Positions 25,001-33,169 of a stretch of 53,770 bases of DNA are shown here, one piece after another. The number at the start of each line of letters is the position of its first letter. Position 1 is the stretch's first letter. The notes below the pieces were generated by a model. It was not told the origin of the DNA. It worked only from the letters and a program-made list of their open reading frames with translations, and searched no databases. Source of the DNA: an uncultured Dorea sp. (GTDB lineage Bacteria; Bacillota; Clostridia; Lachnospirales; Lachnospiraceae); the NCBI GenBank assembly GCA_948602995.1, contig CAPEBR010000024.1, positions 1-53,770 of the forward strand, given 5' to 3'. The position numbers and the translations under genes are program-made.

Positions 25001-27242
25001 TGGGGAATACACTGACGGAGAACCAGAGGAGAATGTTGCATTAAATAAACCATCCAGTGCAAGCAGTGTATTTATTGATGAAAAAGATGGTAATAAAGAG
25101 TATACGTCTTCGCTGGCATTTGATGGAAACACAGGAAGTATAAATGGTAAGCAGTCAAGATGGGTATCATATAGAAGAAAGGAACATCCAGATGAGAATG
25201 TTGATGATCAGTGGATTTCAGTGGATTTAGAGGACTCTTATAAGATTTCAAGAGTTGTGCTCAACTGGGAAGGAAATGGCGGAAAGGAATACAAAGTCCA
25301 GATTTCAGACAATGGGGAAGAATGGACGGATGTTAGTCATGTGACGGACGGGAAAGGCGGTATTGTAGAGCTGTCATTTGATGAGGAGACCATAGCAAGG
25401 TATGTAAAAATGCAAGGGATTGAGCCGGGCGGACAGTATGGATATTCACTGTGGGAATTTGAAGTATATGGGAAATTAGTGAATCCACCTGTAGATACAT
25501 CAGCATTATCTGCTGCAATGGAGGAGATCCGCAGTTTCCAGACAGATGGCTATACAAGTGAGTCCATAGCGTTATATGAGGCCGCTATAACAGAGGCGTT
25601 AAGGGCAGCAGAGAGTGTACTGAACAAGGAAGATGCAGCCCAGGAAGAGATAGACCAGGCAGCAGAAAGCCTGCAGGCAGCATTCGAGAGTGCAAAGGGA
25701 AACCTTGTAACAATAAGAGAAGCCCTGCAGATGGAACTGAGCCAGGGAATCGAGGAAGTACAAAAGGATGTTAAGGAAGAGAGCAGCTACACGCCGGAAA
25801 GCTGGAGGGCATATCAGGAAGCCCTTGCGGCAGCAGAGGAAGTATTAAATGGAGCGGATCTTACAAAGGAAGAAGTAGAACGTGTTCTGTCAGAGCTTCG
25901 GAAAGCGGCGGAAGGCCTTGCAGAGACTACGCCAGGACCAGATACGCCAGTGGATAAGTCTGACCTGTCTGATAAGATGGAAGAGATTCGCAATTTTTCC
26001 ACGGACGGCTATACAAGTGAGTCCGTAGCACTATACGAGGCAGCTATAACTGAGGCGCTAAGAGTAGCGGAGAGCGTACTGAATAAGGAAGATGCAGCCC
26101 AGGAAGAGATAGCCCAGGCACTAGAAAGCCTGCAGGCAGCATTTGAGAGCGCAAAGGAAAGCCTTGTAGAGACTATGCCAGGACCAGACACACCAGTGGA
26201 TAAGTCCGATCTGTCTGATAAGATAGAAGAGATTCGTAATTTTTCCACGGACGGCTATACAAGTGAGTCCGTAGCACTATACGAGGCCGCTATAACAGAG
26301 GCACTAAGAGCAGCGGAGAGCGTACTGAATAAGGAAGATGCAGCCCAGGAAGAGATAGCCCAGGCACTAGAAAGCCTGCAGGCAGCATTTGAGAGTGCAA
26401 AGGGAAGCCTTGTAGAAACAAAAGAGACCCTGCAGACGGAACTAACCGAGGGAATTGAAGAAGTACAGAAGGATGTTAAGGAAGAGAGCAGCTACACGCC
26501 GGAAAGCTGGAGGGCATATCAGGAAGCCCTTGCAGCAGCAAAGGAAGTATTAAATGGAGCGGATCTTACAAAGGAAGAAGTAGAACGTGTGCTTTCAGAG
26601 CTTCGGAAAGCGGCGGAAGGCCTTGCGGAGATAACGCCAGGACCAGATCCGGATAATCCGAATCCAGATAAACCAGATCCAGGTACTCAGAAGCCGCCTG
26701 TACAGCAGACGGTAAAGAAGATTTCTCTCGCTCTGAAAGGGCAGAATATCAAGAATAAAGCATCGCTTAAAGTAACTTTTGGTAAAAGCTATACATTTAA
26801 GGCTAATGCAGTTGACCAGGCGGGAAAGAAGATTTCAGGAATAACATGGAAATCTTCGAATAAAAAGATTGCAACGGTTAAAAATGGAAAGGTTACGATT
26901 AAGAAGAAAGCTGGAAAGGCTAAAATTACAGCGTCTGTAGGCGGAAAGTCTGTGACAGTTACTTTAAAAGCAAGTAAAAAGCCTGTTAAAGTAACTAAAA
27001 TTACAATTGGAAAATATAGTAAAACCATGAAGGCGAAAAAGACCCAGAAGCTAAAAGCGACAGTTATGCAGCCAACGGCCGCGAACAGTAAAGTTGTATG
27101 GAAATCTTCGAATAAAAAGATTGCCACTGTTAATAAAAGTGGGAAAGTGACTGCGAAAAAGGCCGGAAAGGTTACAATTACAGCTACTGCAAAGGACGGG
27201 AGCAAGAAAAAGGCTTCTGTTAAAATTACAGTAAAGAAATAA
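22062..27242 (+). CDS. Secreted polysaccharide lyase family 8 with F5/8C, FIVAR and Big_2 domains
   Basis: 1726 residues. A signal peptide ends about residue 28 (VYASA). The PL8 alpha/alpha barrel and beta-sandwiches cover about 40-720: NWWENQIGV (147-155), TGQNN (Asn near 195) and MHGRQFYSNGYG, where His249 and Tyr258 have the same 9-residue spacing as the catalytic His/Tyr of pneumococcal hyaluronate lyase. Three discoidin-like F5/8C carbohydrate-binding domains follow (about 727-848, 850-985, 990-1140), then five FIVAR-type helical repeats (1147-1526), a Pro/Asp linker and two Lys-rich Big_2 domains. No LPXTG motif is seen, so attachment is probably non-covalent. It cleaves a uronic-acid polysaccharide (hyaluronan, chondroitin, xanthan type) by beta-elimination. 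AAGGAGGAG precedes the ATG. The neighbours import and phosphorolyse the products. Confidence 0.88.
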   Translation: MLAKLSKMSMSFILVLCLLCGQMVYASASEVSDPDEWNTIQNRLKEYFLGLDTIDDGAKVDTCYVSKASDYLGMIQDDGSFADVDYTSTTNAANGKGWDPYLALDRLQAIAIAYHKAGNELYGKAEAVEKLNTAIKHWGTANPRSTNWWENQIGVQLRFSRIALFMKDIMNEEAMTIMLTKLKEKTPVKYGTGQNNLWFDQNYVYHAIITEDAVQLKDMVTNYLDYCLLTQLDDTTAEAVQVDNSFYMHGRQFYSNGYGLSMFRDMSFWIYMLRETQFSLSQEVMDRMAGYMLNGTSWTIRGDIIELYLGYRPYNYDVGYNNYAYAYIDPLKRMVASDKEHAAQYQTVLDNIMNPSVSNGKNGHYYMWRSGYDSHMRDGYGVNIKMDSRNLIGGEWRGSWTGEDKGQLIYWTSSAASTITIDGDEYTNVFAAYDWAHCPGTTTPNRIVQDYSNYGRFTNGTDHTIGATDGTYGSTAYLMNKKGTQAAKGYFFFDDEFVALGAGIKSTETTAIHTTLNQSEADGVKVDGEALDLGTDGKEFNARYIYNDKTGYVFLEDTAVKVSNKKQTDAPSLWPQEKIEEAAPVFTAYIDHGVKPADASYAYIVVPNKKEADVKSYAENIPVTVIKNTADVQAVRHDGLKQTQINFYKAGSLEYKEGYTVTVDQACSILIDESKAVRQITAAVNDQDAHKTVNVDLSYDNKKTRTSFASAALPYAGQSMTIAEGEDDRYHASSETEGHGVKNVVDKNPNTYWESGQSQDRNEEWISLFTGTEQYINSMDILWGDHFASEYEIYTSQDGVQYEKIYSVSDGKGQKKTVPVGTICQYVKILMKAGPQADYQIKEVTLQTSQLLSQNRKTETSSQSTQAPTFTGNLAVDGDLNTRWASLRNEDDNWISIDLGAKAALHAVEVNWEAACSDQYQIEVSDNNTDWTVVREGLVTDQSLKDKFVLNEAAGRYVKLHSLKSRQVKYGINIFEFKVYGEYTDGEPEENVALNKPSSASSVFIDEKDGNKEYTSSLAFDGNTGSINGKQSRWVSYRRKEHPDENVDDQWISVDLEDSYKISRVVLNWEGNGGKEYKVQISDNGEEWTDVSHVTDGKGGIVELSFDEETIARYVKMQGIEPGGQYGYSLWEFEVYGKLVNPPVDTSALSAAMEEIRSFQTDGYTSESIALYEAAITEALRAAESVLNKEDAAQEEIDQAAESLQAAFESAKGNLVTIREALQMELSQGIEEVQKDVKEESSYTPESWRAYQEALAAAEEVLNGADLTKEEVERVLSELRKAAEGLAETTPGPDTPVDKSDLSDKMEEIRNFSTDGYTSESVALYEAAITEALRVAESVLNKEDAAQEEIAQALESLQAAFESAKESLVETMPGPDTPVDKSDLSDKIEEIRNFSTDGYTSESVALYEAAITEALRAAESVLNKEDAAQEEIAQALESLQAAFESAKGSLVETKETLQTELTEGIEEVQKDVKEESSYTPESWRAYQEALAAAKEVLNGADLTKEEVERVLSELRKAAEGLAEITPGPDPDNPNPDKPDPGTQKPPVQQTVKKISLALKGQNIKNKASLKVTFGKSYTFKANAVDQAGKKISGITWKSSNKKIATVKNGKVTIKKKAGKAKITASVGGKSVTVTLKASKKPVKVTKITIGKYSKTMKAKKTQKLKATVMQPTAANSKVVWKSSNKKIATVNKSGKVTAKKAGKVTITATAKDGSKKKASVKITVKK
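25492..26634 (+). repeat. Intragenic FIVAR repeat array, order A-B-A-A-B
   Basis: Near-identical DNA units inside the PL8 gene: type A (TDGYTSES.ALYEAAITEAL) at about 25492-25709, 25950-26195 and 26196-26414; type B (EEVQKDVKEESSYTPESWRA) at about 25710-25949 and 26415-26634. The high nucleotide identity between units implies recent duplication or gene conversion, so the copy number may vary between strains. Confidence 0.8.
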
Positions 27243-27308
27243 GTGATGTTTATAATCCACATGAATTAGTGGGATGTACGGTTAATTAGTGTGGGTTGTG
27301 GGGAATAA

Positions 27309-27372
27309 TATAGTAAGGAGAGGCAGGGGTGCGAAAGGAACAGATGCTTTTGCACATCTGCCTCTTTACTAT
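27309..27372 (+). terminator. Stem-loop downstream of the PL8 gene
   Basis: ATAGTAAGGAGAGGCAG pairs with CTGCCTCTTTACTAT, and the loop holds a smaller GTGC/GCAC stem. There is no clear T tract, but its position between the lyase gene and the next promoter suggests termination or 3' protection. Confidence 0.5.
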
Positions 27373-27391
27373 TTATTAAAGTAAAACAGAA

Positions 27392-27420
27392 TTGAAATTA
27401 AAGTTAGCAAATGGTGTAAT
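27392..27420 (+). promoter_or_regulatory. Promoter of the PL8-locus ABC operon
   Basis: TTGAAA (27392-27397), a 17-nt spacer and TGTAAT (27415-27420), 50 nt upstream of the binding-protein start. The -35 lies in TTGAAATTAAAGTT, which matches the boxes found upstream of the PL8 gene. Confidence 0.5.
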
Positions 27421-27470
27421 AGATATACAAACACTGCAGTGAACAAAAAATACAAGTGGAGGTAAGAAGG

Positions 27471-28892
27471 ATGAAGAGAAAGACTACGATGAAGATTTTG
27501 GCGGGCGTGCTCTCAACAGCAATGATGATGACCATGCTTACAGGGTGTGGTGGAAAGGAAAATGATGCAGGAGAAGCTAAAAGTGAAACAGGCGGGTCTG
27601 GGGATGTAATCACAGTCGATTTCTGGACGGCTCCAGAGCAGTATAATCTGGACTTCTGGAGTAAATATGCAGATAAGTTTAATAGCAGCAATGCAGAGCT
27701 GGACGGAAAGAAGATCGAGGTGAAGGTTCAGATGATGCCTGCACAGCCTTCTTCCGAGGCAGGAATCCAGAATGCGATTGCCACAGATACAGTACCGGCA
27801 ATTTCAGAAAATATTAACCGCAGTTTTGCAAACATACTGGCCGGGTCTCAGGCTGTATATGATATGGGACAGGAGGACTGGTTTTCTGAGATCGTAGCGG
27901 AACGCAAGATTGAGGAGACGGTAAAGGGATGGGAGATTGAAGGGGCTCAGTACGTGCTTCCGTTATATGTTAATCCAATTACAGTCTGCTACAATAGTAA
28001 AGCCCTGAAAGCCCTCGGATTTAACGAAGTACCGCAGACAATGGCAGATTTAGAAAAGCTTCTTGCGACTTATAAGGACAAGCAGGAGGAGCTAAAGGGA
28101 CAGGGAATCAGCCACTTTATGTGCCGTGCGGAATTTATGAATTCTGCAGATTACTGGGAGAGGTGGTTTGACATTGAGGCTCCGTATAATGCGCTTGCTA
28201 AAGGAACGCCTCTTGTAGATGGAAATAAGCTTACCGCAGATAAAGAAGCGCTTGAGAAGGTATTCAAAATGTACGCGAATATGGGACAGTCTCTGCTGAC
28301 AGGGACAATTGACGCACTTTGGCAGCAGGAAACAATTCCGGTAGTAATGGGATGCGGGCTTCCATGGGACATTTCCGCTAATGATGCGGCAGGTAAAGTA
28401 TATGGAATGGATGGAGATTATGTATTTGGCCCTGCTTTAGTTGAAAATGCCGGGGATACTCCTTATAACTATGCAGACGCAAAGGGTATTGTTTTATATA
28501 AAAATAAGGCAATCTCAGATGAGGAGCATAACGGCGCAGTTGAATTTCTCAAATATGTATTTACTGGAGATGGGAAGGATACAGTTGATGTTGACTGGCT
28601 GAATGCTACAGCTATGCTTCCTGTACGCGGTGATCTGGGAGAAAACGAAACACTGGCTGCATATTTTGACGAGCATCCGGCGTTAAAGGATGTAAGTGCG
28701 AATGTTGCATATAGTGTTCCTGGCATGGCTCATGAAAAAGGTGCAGAGATTATGACGGCGCTTGGCGAGAAGGGCGTGCTTCCGCTGATGAACGAGGTGG
28801 CTGCAGTGAGTGGGATTAATGAAAATCCAGACGTTTCAAAATATGTAGATGATGCATTAAACGCTATGAAAGAAGCAGGTGGTTTAGAATAA
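27471..28892 (+). CDS. Sugar ABC transporter substrate-binding lipoprotein (family 1)
   Basis: 473 residues. MKRKTTMKILAGVLSTAMMM leads to lipobox LTGC, so Cys is the first mature residue. The SBP_bac_1 fold follows with VDFWTAPEQYNLDFWSKYAD, YVLPLYVNPITVCYNSKALK and AVEFLKYVFTGDGKD. It binds an oligosaccharide outside the cell, probably the product of the PL8 lyase. GGAGG at 27458-27462 lies 8 nt before ATG 27471; the frame also has an earlier start at 27456, but it overlaps this ribosome site. It is the first gene of a binding protein-permease-permease-GH130 operon, with an attenuator-like hairpin right after it. Confidence 0.9.
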   Translation: MKRKTTMKILAGVLSTAMMMTMLTGCGGKENDAGEAKSETGGSGDVITVDFWTAPEQYNLDFWSKYADKFNSSNAELDGKKIEVKVQMMPAQPSSEAGIQNAIATDTVPAISENINRSFANILAGSQAVYDMGQEDWFSEIVAERKIEETVKGWEIEGAQYVLPLYVNPITVCYNSKALKALGFNEVPQTMADLEKLLATYKDKQEELKGQGISHFMCRAEFMNSADYWERWFDIEAPYNALAKGTPLVDGNKLTADKEALEKVFKMYANMGQSLLTGTIDALWQQETIPVVMGCGLPWDISANDAAGKVYGMDGDYVFGPALVENAGDTPYNYADAKGIVLYKNKAISDEEHNGAVEFLKYVFTGDGKDTVDVDWLNATAMLPVRGDLGENETLAAYFDEHPALKDVSANVAYSVPGMAHEKGAEIMTALGEKGVLPLMNEVAAVSGINENPDVSKYVDDALNAMKEAGGLE

Positions 28893-28899
28893 AGTTTTT

Positions 28900-28934
28900 A
28901 TTCCAGTCCTCCAAAAGGGAGGGCTGGAATTTTA
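28900..28934 (+). terminator. Intra-operon hairpin (probable attenuator)
   Basis: ATTCCAGTCCTCC pairs with GGGAGGGCTGGAAT around an AAAA loop, followed by TTTTAA. It lies between the binding protein and the first permease. A partial terminator here would give more binding protein than membrane subunits, as is common for such operons. Confidence 0.65.
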
Positions 28935-28944
28935 AAAAGCAGTT

Positions 28945-28977
28945 ATACTCACGGCAGATTTCACTGGCTGTGAGTAT
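28945..28977 (+). repeat. Short palindromic repeat, second family, copy 1
   Basis: ATACTCACGGC, loop AGATTTCACTG, GCTGTGAGTAT. The core TACTyACGGCAGATTT recurs at 31972, 47830 and (shortened) 49527. It lies in the gap before the first permease. Confidence 0.6.
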
Positions 28978-29005
28978 ATTTAAAAGATGAAAAGGAGTGC
29001 AGGAA

Positions 29006-29884
29006 GTGAAAAAGAAAAAAGTAAACATTATGCCATGGCTTTTTAATACGCCTTATACGGTTTATTCAATTGTATTTTTATTCCTTCCTCTGATCTGGGC
29101 TGTATGGCTGTCTATGACAGACTGGAATTTAATGTCCCCGGACTATAACTTTGTCAGATTCCGGAATTTTACAGAGCTGTTTACAGATGAAAAGGTAAGT
29201 GCGGCATTTGTTAATTCCATCCGGTATCTGATTCCGATTGTTGTACTGTGCTTTGTACTGGGAGTGGGGATTGCACTTATGGTATCGAAACTGCCATCTG
29301 CATTAAAGGGATTTGCAGCGGTTATGTTTTTTATTCCCTACCTCACATCAGGGGTGTCCACATCCGTAATGGTAAAATACCTGTTTAGTTATAATTCGGC
29401 CTTCAGTACATTTTTAAGGGAAAGCTTTGGCCTGAATATAAACTGGCTTCAGAGTGAATGGGCGTTTTACATTATTATTCTGATGATTGTCTGGAAAATG
29501 TCAGGGTACTACGCATTATTTGTGCTTTCGGGGATCGAATCCATCTCTGAGGACGTCTATGAGGCGGCGAAACTGGACGGATGTACTGGAATAAAGAAGC
29601 TTTTGTCCATTACCCTGCCCATGATTACGCCGACACTGACATCAGTGATTGTTTTGGCAGCAGGGCTTTCATTCCAGATCTTCTCGGAACCGTTCCTGCT
29701 GACCGGAGGCGGGCCGATGCTTTCTACAACCACATGGCAGCTTGAGATTTATAATGCATCCTTTGTCCGGTTCCGTTCAGGCTACGGAGCGGCGATGGCA
29801 ATCGCAAATGCAGTACAGATATTTGTAGTGATTCAGGCAATTACCTGGATTATGAACAGGCTGAACAAAAAGTACGGATGGTAA
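29006..29884 (+). CDS. Sugar ABC transporter permease (MalF type)
   Basis: 292-residue inner-membrane subunit with six hydrophobic segments. The PYTVYSIVFLFLPLIWAVWL opening is typical of MalF/UgpA-type permeases, and the coupling EAA loop is VYEAAKLDGCTGIKKLLSI. It forms the channel with the next gene's product. I chose GTG 29006 because AAAGGAG (28991-28997) lies 8 nt before it; an in-frame GTG at 28997 would overlap the ribosome site. The stop is 13 nt from the next start. The cognate ATPase is not in the operon, so a shared MsmK-like ATPase elsewhere is likely. Confidence 0.9.
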   Translation: MKKKKVNIMPWLFNTPYTVYSIVFLFLPLIWAVWLSMTDWNLMSPDYNFVRFRNFTELFTDEKVSAAFVNSIRYLIPIVVLCFVLGVGIALMVSKLPSALKGFAAVMFFIPYLTSGVSTSVMVKYLFSYNSAFSTFLRESFGLNINWLQSEWAFYIIILMIVWKMSGYYALFVLSGIESISEDVYEAAKLDGCTGIKKLLSITLPMITPTLTSVIVLAAGLSFQIFSEPFLLTGGGPMLSTTTWQLEIYNASFVRFRSGYGAAMAIANAVQIFVVIQAITWIMNRLNKKYGW

Positions 29885-29897
29885 GGGGGGAATGAAA

Positions 29898-30731
29898 GTG
29901 AAAAAAAAGAAACTATCAGTTTCTACAATCATAATCAGTGTAATCACGATTTTACTAATGCTGGTATCCCTTTTCCCATATTATTACATGGTGCTGCAGT
30001 CGTTTCTGCCGTGGGAATTAGTGGATAAAGCGCTGCTGCCAGAGAAAGTGTCCCTGGACAGCTATATCTATCTTTTAGGAGGAAATGGCGCCGGGTCTAC
30101 GGATCCATGGCAGTGGATCCGGGCCCTGGCAAATTCCTTTATTATATCAATACCTACCGCAGCCGTTTCGGTTATGACAGGGCTGATGACAGGATATGCG
30201 GCAACGCATATGAAGTACAGGGGAAAGCAGGTAATCTATTCATCCCTGCTGTTTCAGATGTTCTTCCCGGTTATTATACTGCTGGTTCCCAGATACATGC
30301 TGATTCGTCCGCTGGCAAACAGTTATCTGGGCATGCTGCTTCCCTTAGTAATATCAATCTGGGGAATCTTTATGTATATCAATTATTTTAAAACAGTACC
30401 ATCAACTGTTTTCGAGGCAGCAAAGATTGACGGTGCAAGTGATTTCAAAATTTTAATGAAAATAGCGCTCCCGTCAACAAAATCTATTAGTATTATCGTA
30501 TTTTTGTCTGTTTTTATGACAAGATGGAACGAATTGATGTGGGACATGCTGGTTGCTCCGGATTTGAAGATGCAGACATTAAACGTAATGATTTCCACGC
30601 AGTTTAATCAGAATTCCACGATTCCCGGGCCTATGTATGCGGCGTCTGTAGTTCTGACACTGCCTGTCATTGTACTGTTTTTATGTTTTTCAAAATATTT
30701 TAAGGAAGGAATTAACTTTATGTTGAAATAG
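29898..30731 (+). CDS. Sugar ABC transporter permease (MalG type)
   Basis: 277-residue partner permease with six hydrophobic segments: LFPYYYMVLQSFLPWELV near the start, the EAA loop VFEAAKIDGASDFKILMKIA, and a YFKEGINFML tail typical of the MalG class. It pairs with the product of the preceding gene. AAGGGGGG at 29883-29890 lies 7 nt before GTG 29898 and only 1 nt before ATG 29892, so the GTG is the better start; the two differ by two residues. It is followed after 8 nt by the GH130 gene. Confidence 0.9.
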   Translation: MKKKKLSVSTIIISVITILLMLVSLFPYYYMVLQSFLPWELVDKALLPEKVSLDSYIYLLGGNGAGSTDPWQWIRALANSFIISIPTAAVSVMTGLMTGYAATHMKYRGKQVIYSSLLFQMFFPVIILLVPRYMLIRPLANSYLGMLLPLVISIWGIFMYINYFKTVPSTVFEAAKIDGASDFKILMKIALPSTKSISIIVFLSVFMTRWNELMWDMLVAPDLKMQTLNVMISTQFNQNSTIPGPMYAASVVLTLPVIVLFLCFSKYFKEGINFMLK

Positions 30732-30739
30732 GTGATGTT

Positions 30740-31822
30740 ATGAGTGAGAAGAGGTCAGGGATCATAAGATTCCGGGAGAATCCGGTGCTGTCAATCGCAG
30801 ATGTAACGCCCTCCTGCGAAGGCTTCACTGTAAAAGGCGTATTCAATTGCGGGGTTACAAAGTATAAGGGAGAATACATTTTACTGTGCCGTGTTGCCGA
30901 AGTCGCTGAGACGGATGAACAGGACTGCGTGATGATTCCAGTTGTAGAAGAGGAGAACGGGAATAGTATTTTTAAGACCATCAGAATCATGAAGTCTCAG
31001 CATCCAGAGTATTGCTTTGATGATTCAAGGACAATTACCAGGGGAAACGACGGAAACAGGGATGTTGTATACCTTACAACCTTATCGCATCTTCGGATTG
31101 CCCGTTCTAAGGACGGGATACATTTTAAGGTTGAAAATCTGCCGTGTATTATGCCCAATGCCAGAGAGGAAAGCTGGGGGATGGAAGATCCAAGAATTAC
31201 AAAGATTGGAGATACCTATTACATAAATTATACTGCAGTATCCCCCAATGGTGCTGTAACATCACTTGTTACAACAAAGGATTTTGAGAGCTACCAGAGG
31301 AAGGGCATTATATTTCTTCCGGAAAATAAGGATGTGACAATATTTCCTGAGAAAATTAATGGGAAATATTATTGCTTTAACCGGCCTGTCCCAAGGGGAA
31401 TCGGTTCTCCGGACATGTGGATTGCAGAATCAGAGGACCTGCTTCACTGGGGAGAGTACCGGCACTTTTACGGGGAAGCAGGAGGCTGGGAAAATGGCCG
31501 GATTGGGGGCGGCGCTCCTCCGCTGAAAACAGAGAAGGGGTGGATTAAGATCTATCATGCGACAGATAAGGATGGCCGTTACTGCCTTGGCGCGTTTCTG
31601 CTTGACCTGGAAAACCCGGAAAAAATCCTTGCGAAGTCTGCCGTTCCGCTGCTAGAGCCAGAGATGGATTACGAAGTACAGGGATTTTTTGGGCAGGTTG
31701 TATTTTCGTGCGGCGCGTTAATAGAGGAAGACAGGATCAGGATATATTATGGGGCTGCCGACGACAGTGTATGTATGGCAGAGATTACAATAGAAGATTT
31801 GTATTGTCATTTGGGAGTATGA
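30740..31822 (+). CDS. GH130 beta-mannoside phosphorylase
   Basis: 360 residues with the five-bladed GH130 fold: NCGVTKYKGEYILLCRVAE, the catalytic Asp150 in SWGMEDPRIT, ITKIGDTYYINYTAVSP, and IGGGAPPLKTEKGWIKIYH, which forms part of the phosphate site in the family. It has no signal peptide, so it acts in the cytoplasm. It would split a beta-mannosidic bond with phosphate, giving mannose 1-phosphate and saving ATP. Which acceptor (GlcNAc, Glc, Man, or a uronate-containing fragment) cannot be told by eye. It is the last gene of the importer operon, downstream of the PL8 lyase. Confidence 0.88.
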   Translation: MSEKRSGIIRFRENPVLSIADVTPSCEGFTVKGVFNCGVTKYKGEYILLCRVAEVAETDEQDCVMIPVVEEENGNSIFKTIRIMKSQHPEYCFDDSRTITRGNDGNRDVVYLTTLSHLRIARSKDGIHFKVENLPCIMPNAREESWGMEDPRITKIGDTYYINYTAVSPNGAVTSLVTTKDFESYQRKGIIFLPENKDVTIFPEKINGKYYCFNRPVPRGIGSPDMWIAESEDLLHWGEYRHFYGEAGGWENGRIGGGAPPLKTEKGWIKIYHATDKDGRYCLGAFLLDLENPEKILAKSAVPLLEPEMDYEVQGFFGQVVFSCGALIEEDRIRIYYGAADDSVCMAEITIEDLYCHLGV

Positions 31823-31848
31823 GAAAAGCCCCAAAAGGGGAGACTTTT

Positions 31849-31898
31849 AATATAAGCCACTTTAAATAGCCTTATTGTTATTTAATGTGGCTTATATT
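31849..31898 (+). terminator. Stem-loop after the GH130 gene
   Basis: AATATAAGCCAC pairs with GTGGCTTATATT, 12 perfect pairs, with T-rich sequence after it. A smaller CCCC-AAAA-GGGG hairpin followed by ACTTTT lies just upstream (31829-31848). One or both probably end the operon. Confidence 0.6.
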
Positions 31899-31923
31899 TG
31901 TATAACTTGCCTTGGACTTGTTT

Positions 31924-32004
31924 TATACTGCGCAAAGCCGCATAAGGAAATATGCCGCTTTGGCTTTTGCGATACTTACGGCAGATTTCATTGGCCGTGA
32001 GCAT
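31924..32004 (+). repeat. Composite palindromic repeat, second family, copy 2
   Basis: The left half TATACTGCGCAAAGCCGCAT, with a hairpin AAAGCCGCATA...TATGCCGCTTT, is followed by the core hairpin TACTTACGGC...GCCGTGAGCAT (31973-32004). The same arrangement occurs at 49470-49572. It sits directly upstream of the LacI gene. Confidence 0.65.
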
Positions 32005-32027
32005 AACAGAAAGGGAGAGAACAGCTT

Positions 32028-33083
32028 ATGAAGGTTACGATGAAAGATATTGCGAATGTATATGGGATCTCGGTTAATGCGGTTTCGCTTGCTCTGAACA
32101 ATAAACCAGGAATCAGTAATGAGATGAGGATTAAAATTCTAAGGACTGCAGAAGAGATGGGATATTTAGAGACAAAGGAAAAGTTTGTAAGAACTTTTGC
32201 CAGAACGAACATCTGTGTTATGATGCAGAAACGCTATTCCCAGGATATGGATTTTTATGGACGTGTTTTATTTGCAGTGGTTGAAGAGGCAAAAAAACAA
32301 GGTTATGATACGCTCATGAATTTTTTTGATGATGATAATTTTGAGATTCCGGTAACGGTCGCGGACAGAAGGGTGTCAGGGGTAATTGTGATTGGAAAGA
32401 TACGCGACCATAATATTGAAAAGCTTTATGACACCCGCATTCCTCTCGTGTTAACAGACCACGCCTCTCTCACGCAGAACATAGACAGCATTATTACGGA
32501 CAATAAGCTGGGAGGATATGTGATGGTAAAATATTTGTTTGAGGAGGGATTTCAGAGGATTGGATTTTACGGGGAACTGGGATATTCCCTTAGCATTAAG
32601 GAACGGTACTGGGGTTACAAGGAGGCTTTGAACGACCTCTTTGAAAGCGGAAAGCTGGAGGGCGTGCTGGATGAATATATTCAGACATATTCTATCCTGG
32701 GCGGAATGGAGGAGGCGGTATTTACAAATAACAATAAAAAGATTGCCGCTCTTGTTAAGGCACATAAACAGATGCCGGAGGTATTTGTGTGTTCCAACGA
32801 CAGAGCTGCAATTTCCCTTATGCTGGCATTGCAGATTCTGGGGTATAAGGTTCCGCGGGATATTTCGGTTGTGGGATTTGATAATATCGACATGTGCGAG
32901 CGGGTGCGGCCAAAGCTTACGACAGTGAACGTGAATAAGGAACTGATGGGAAAACGGGCGGTGCAGAAGCTGCTCTATAAAATTACCCATAAGAACTGTC
33001 CCTCCGAGAATGTAGTGATCAGTGTGGGGCTGATTAAGAGAGAGTCAGTGGGAATGCCATGCCAGCCCCACGCAGAGAAGTAG
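32028..33083 (+). CDS. LacI family transcriptional regulator of the PL8/GH130 locus
   Basis: 351 residues. N-terminal LacI helix-turn-helix: VTMKDIANVYGISVNAVSLA, then LNNKPGISNEM with the hinge helix near residue 50. The effector domain is of the ribose-binding type, with GVIVIGKIRDHNIEKL, ITDNKLGGYVMVKYLFEEGF, VFVCSNDRAAISLMLALQIL and VVGFDNIDMCERVRPKLTTV. It probably senses an imported sugar and represses the operon upstream. GGGAGAG lies before the ATG. An effector cannot be assigned. It lies on the same strand, 200 nt after the GH130 gene, across the repeat. Confidence 0.9.
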   Translation: MKVTMKDIANVYGISVNAVSLALNNKPGISNEMRIKILRTAEEMGYLETKEKFVRTFARTNICVMMQKRYSQDMDFYGRVLFAVVEEAKKQGYDTLMNFFDDDNFEIPVTVADRRVSGVIVIGKIRDHNIEKLYDTRIPLVLTDHASLTQNIDSIITDNKLGGYVMVKYLFEEGFQRIGFYGELGYSLSIKERYWGYKEALNDLFESGKLEGVLDEYIQTYSILGGMEEAVFTNNNKKIAALVKAHKQMPEVFVCSNDRAAISLMLALQILGYKVPRDISVVGFDNIDMCERVRPKLTTVNVNKELMGKRAVQKLLYKITHKNCPSENVVISVGLIKRESVGMPCQPHAEK

Positions 33084-33169
33084 GGTACTGTTCAGTGGAA
33101 ACTGATTGTGAAACAGAGGGAGATAGGATATAATGTGGAAAAGGAGCATATGACGTTGGAGGGATGATG

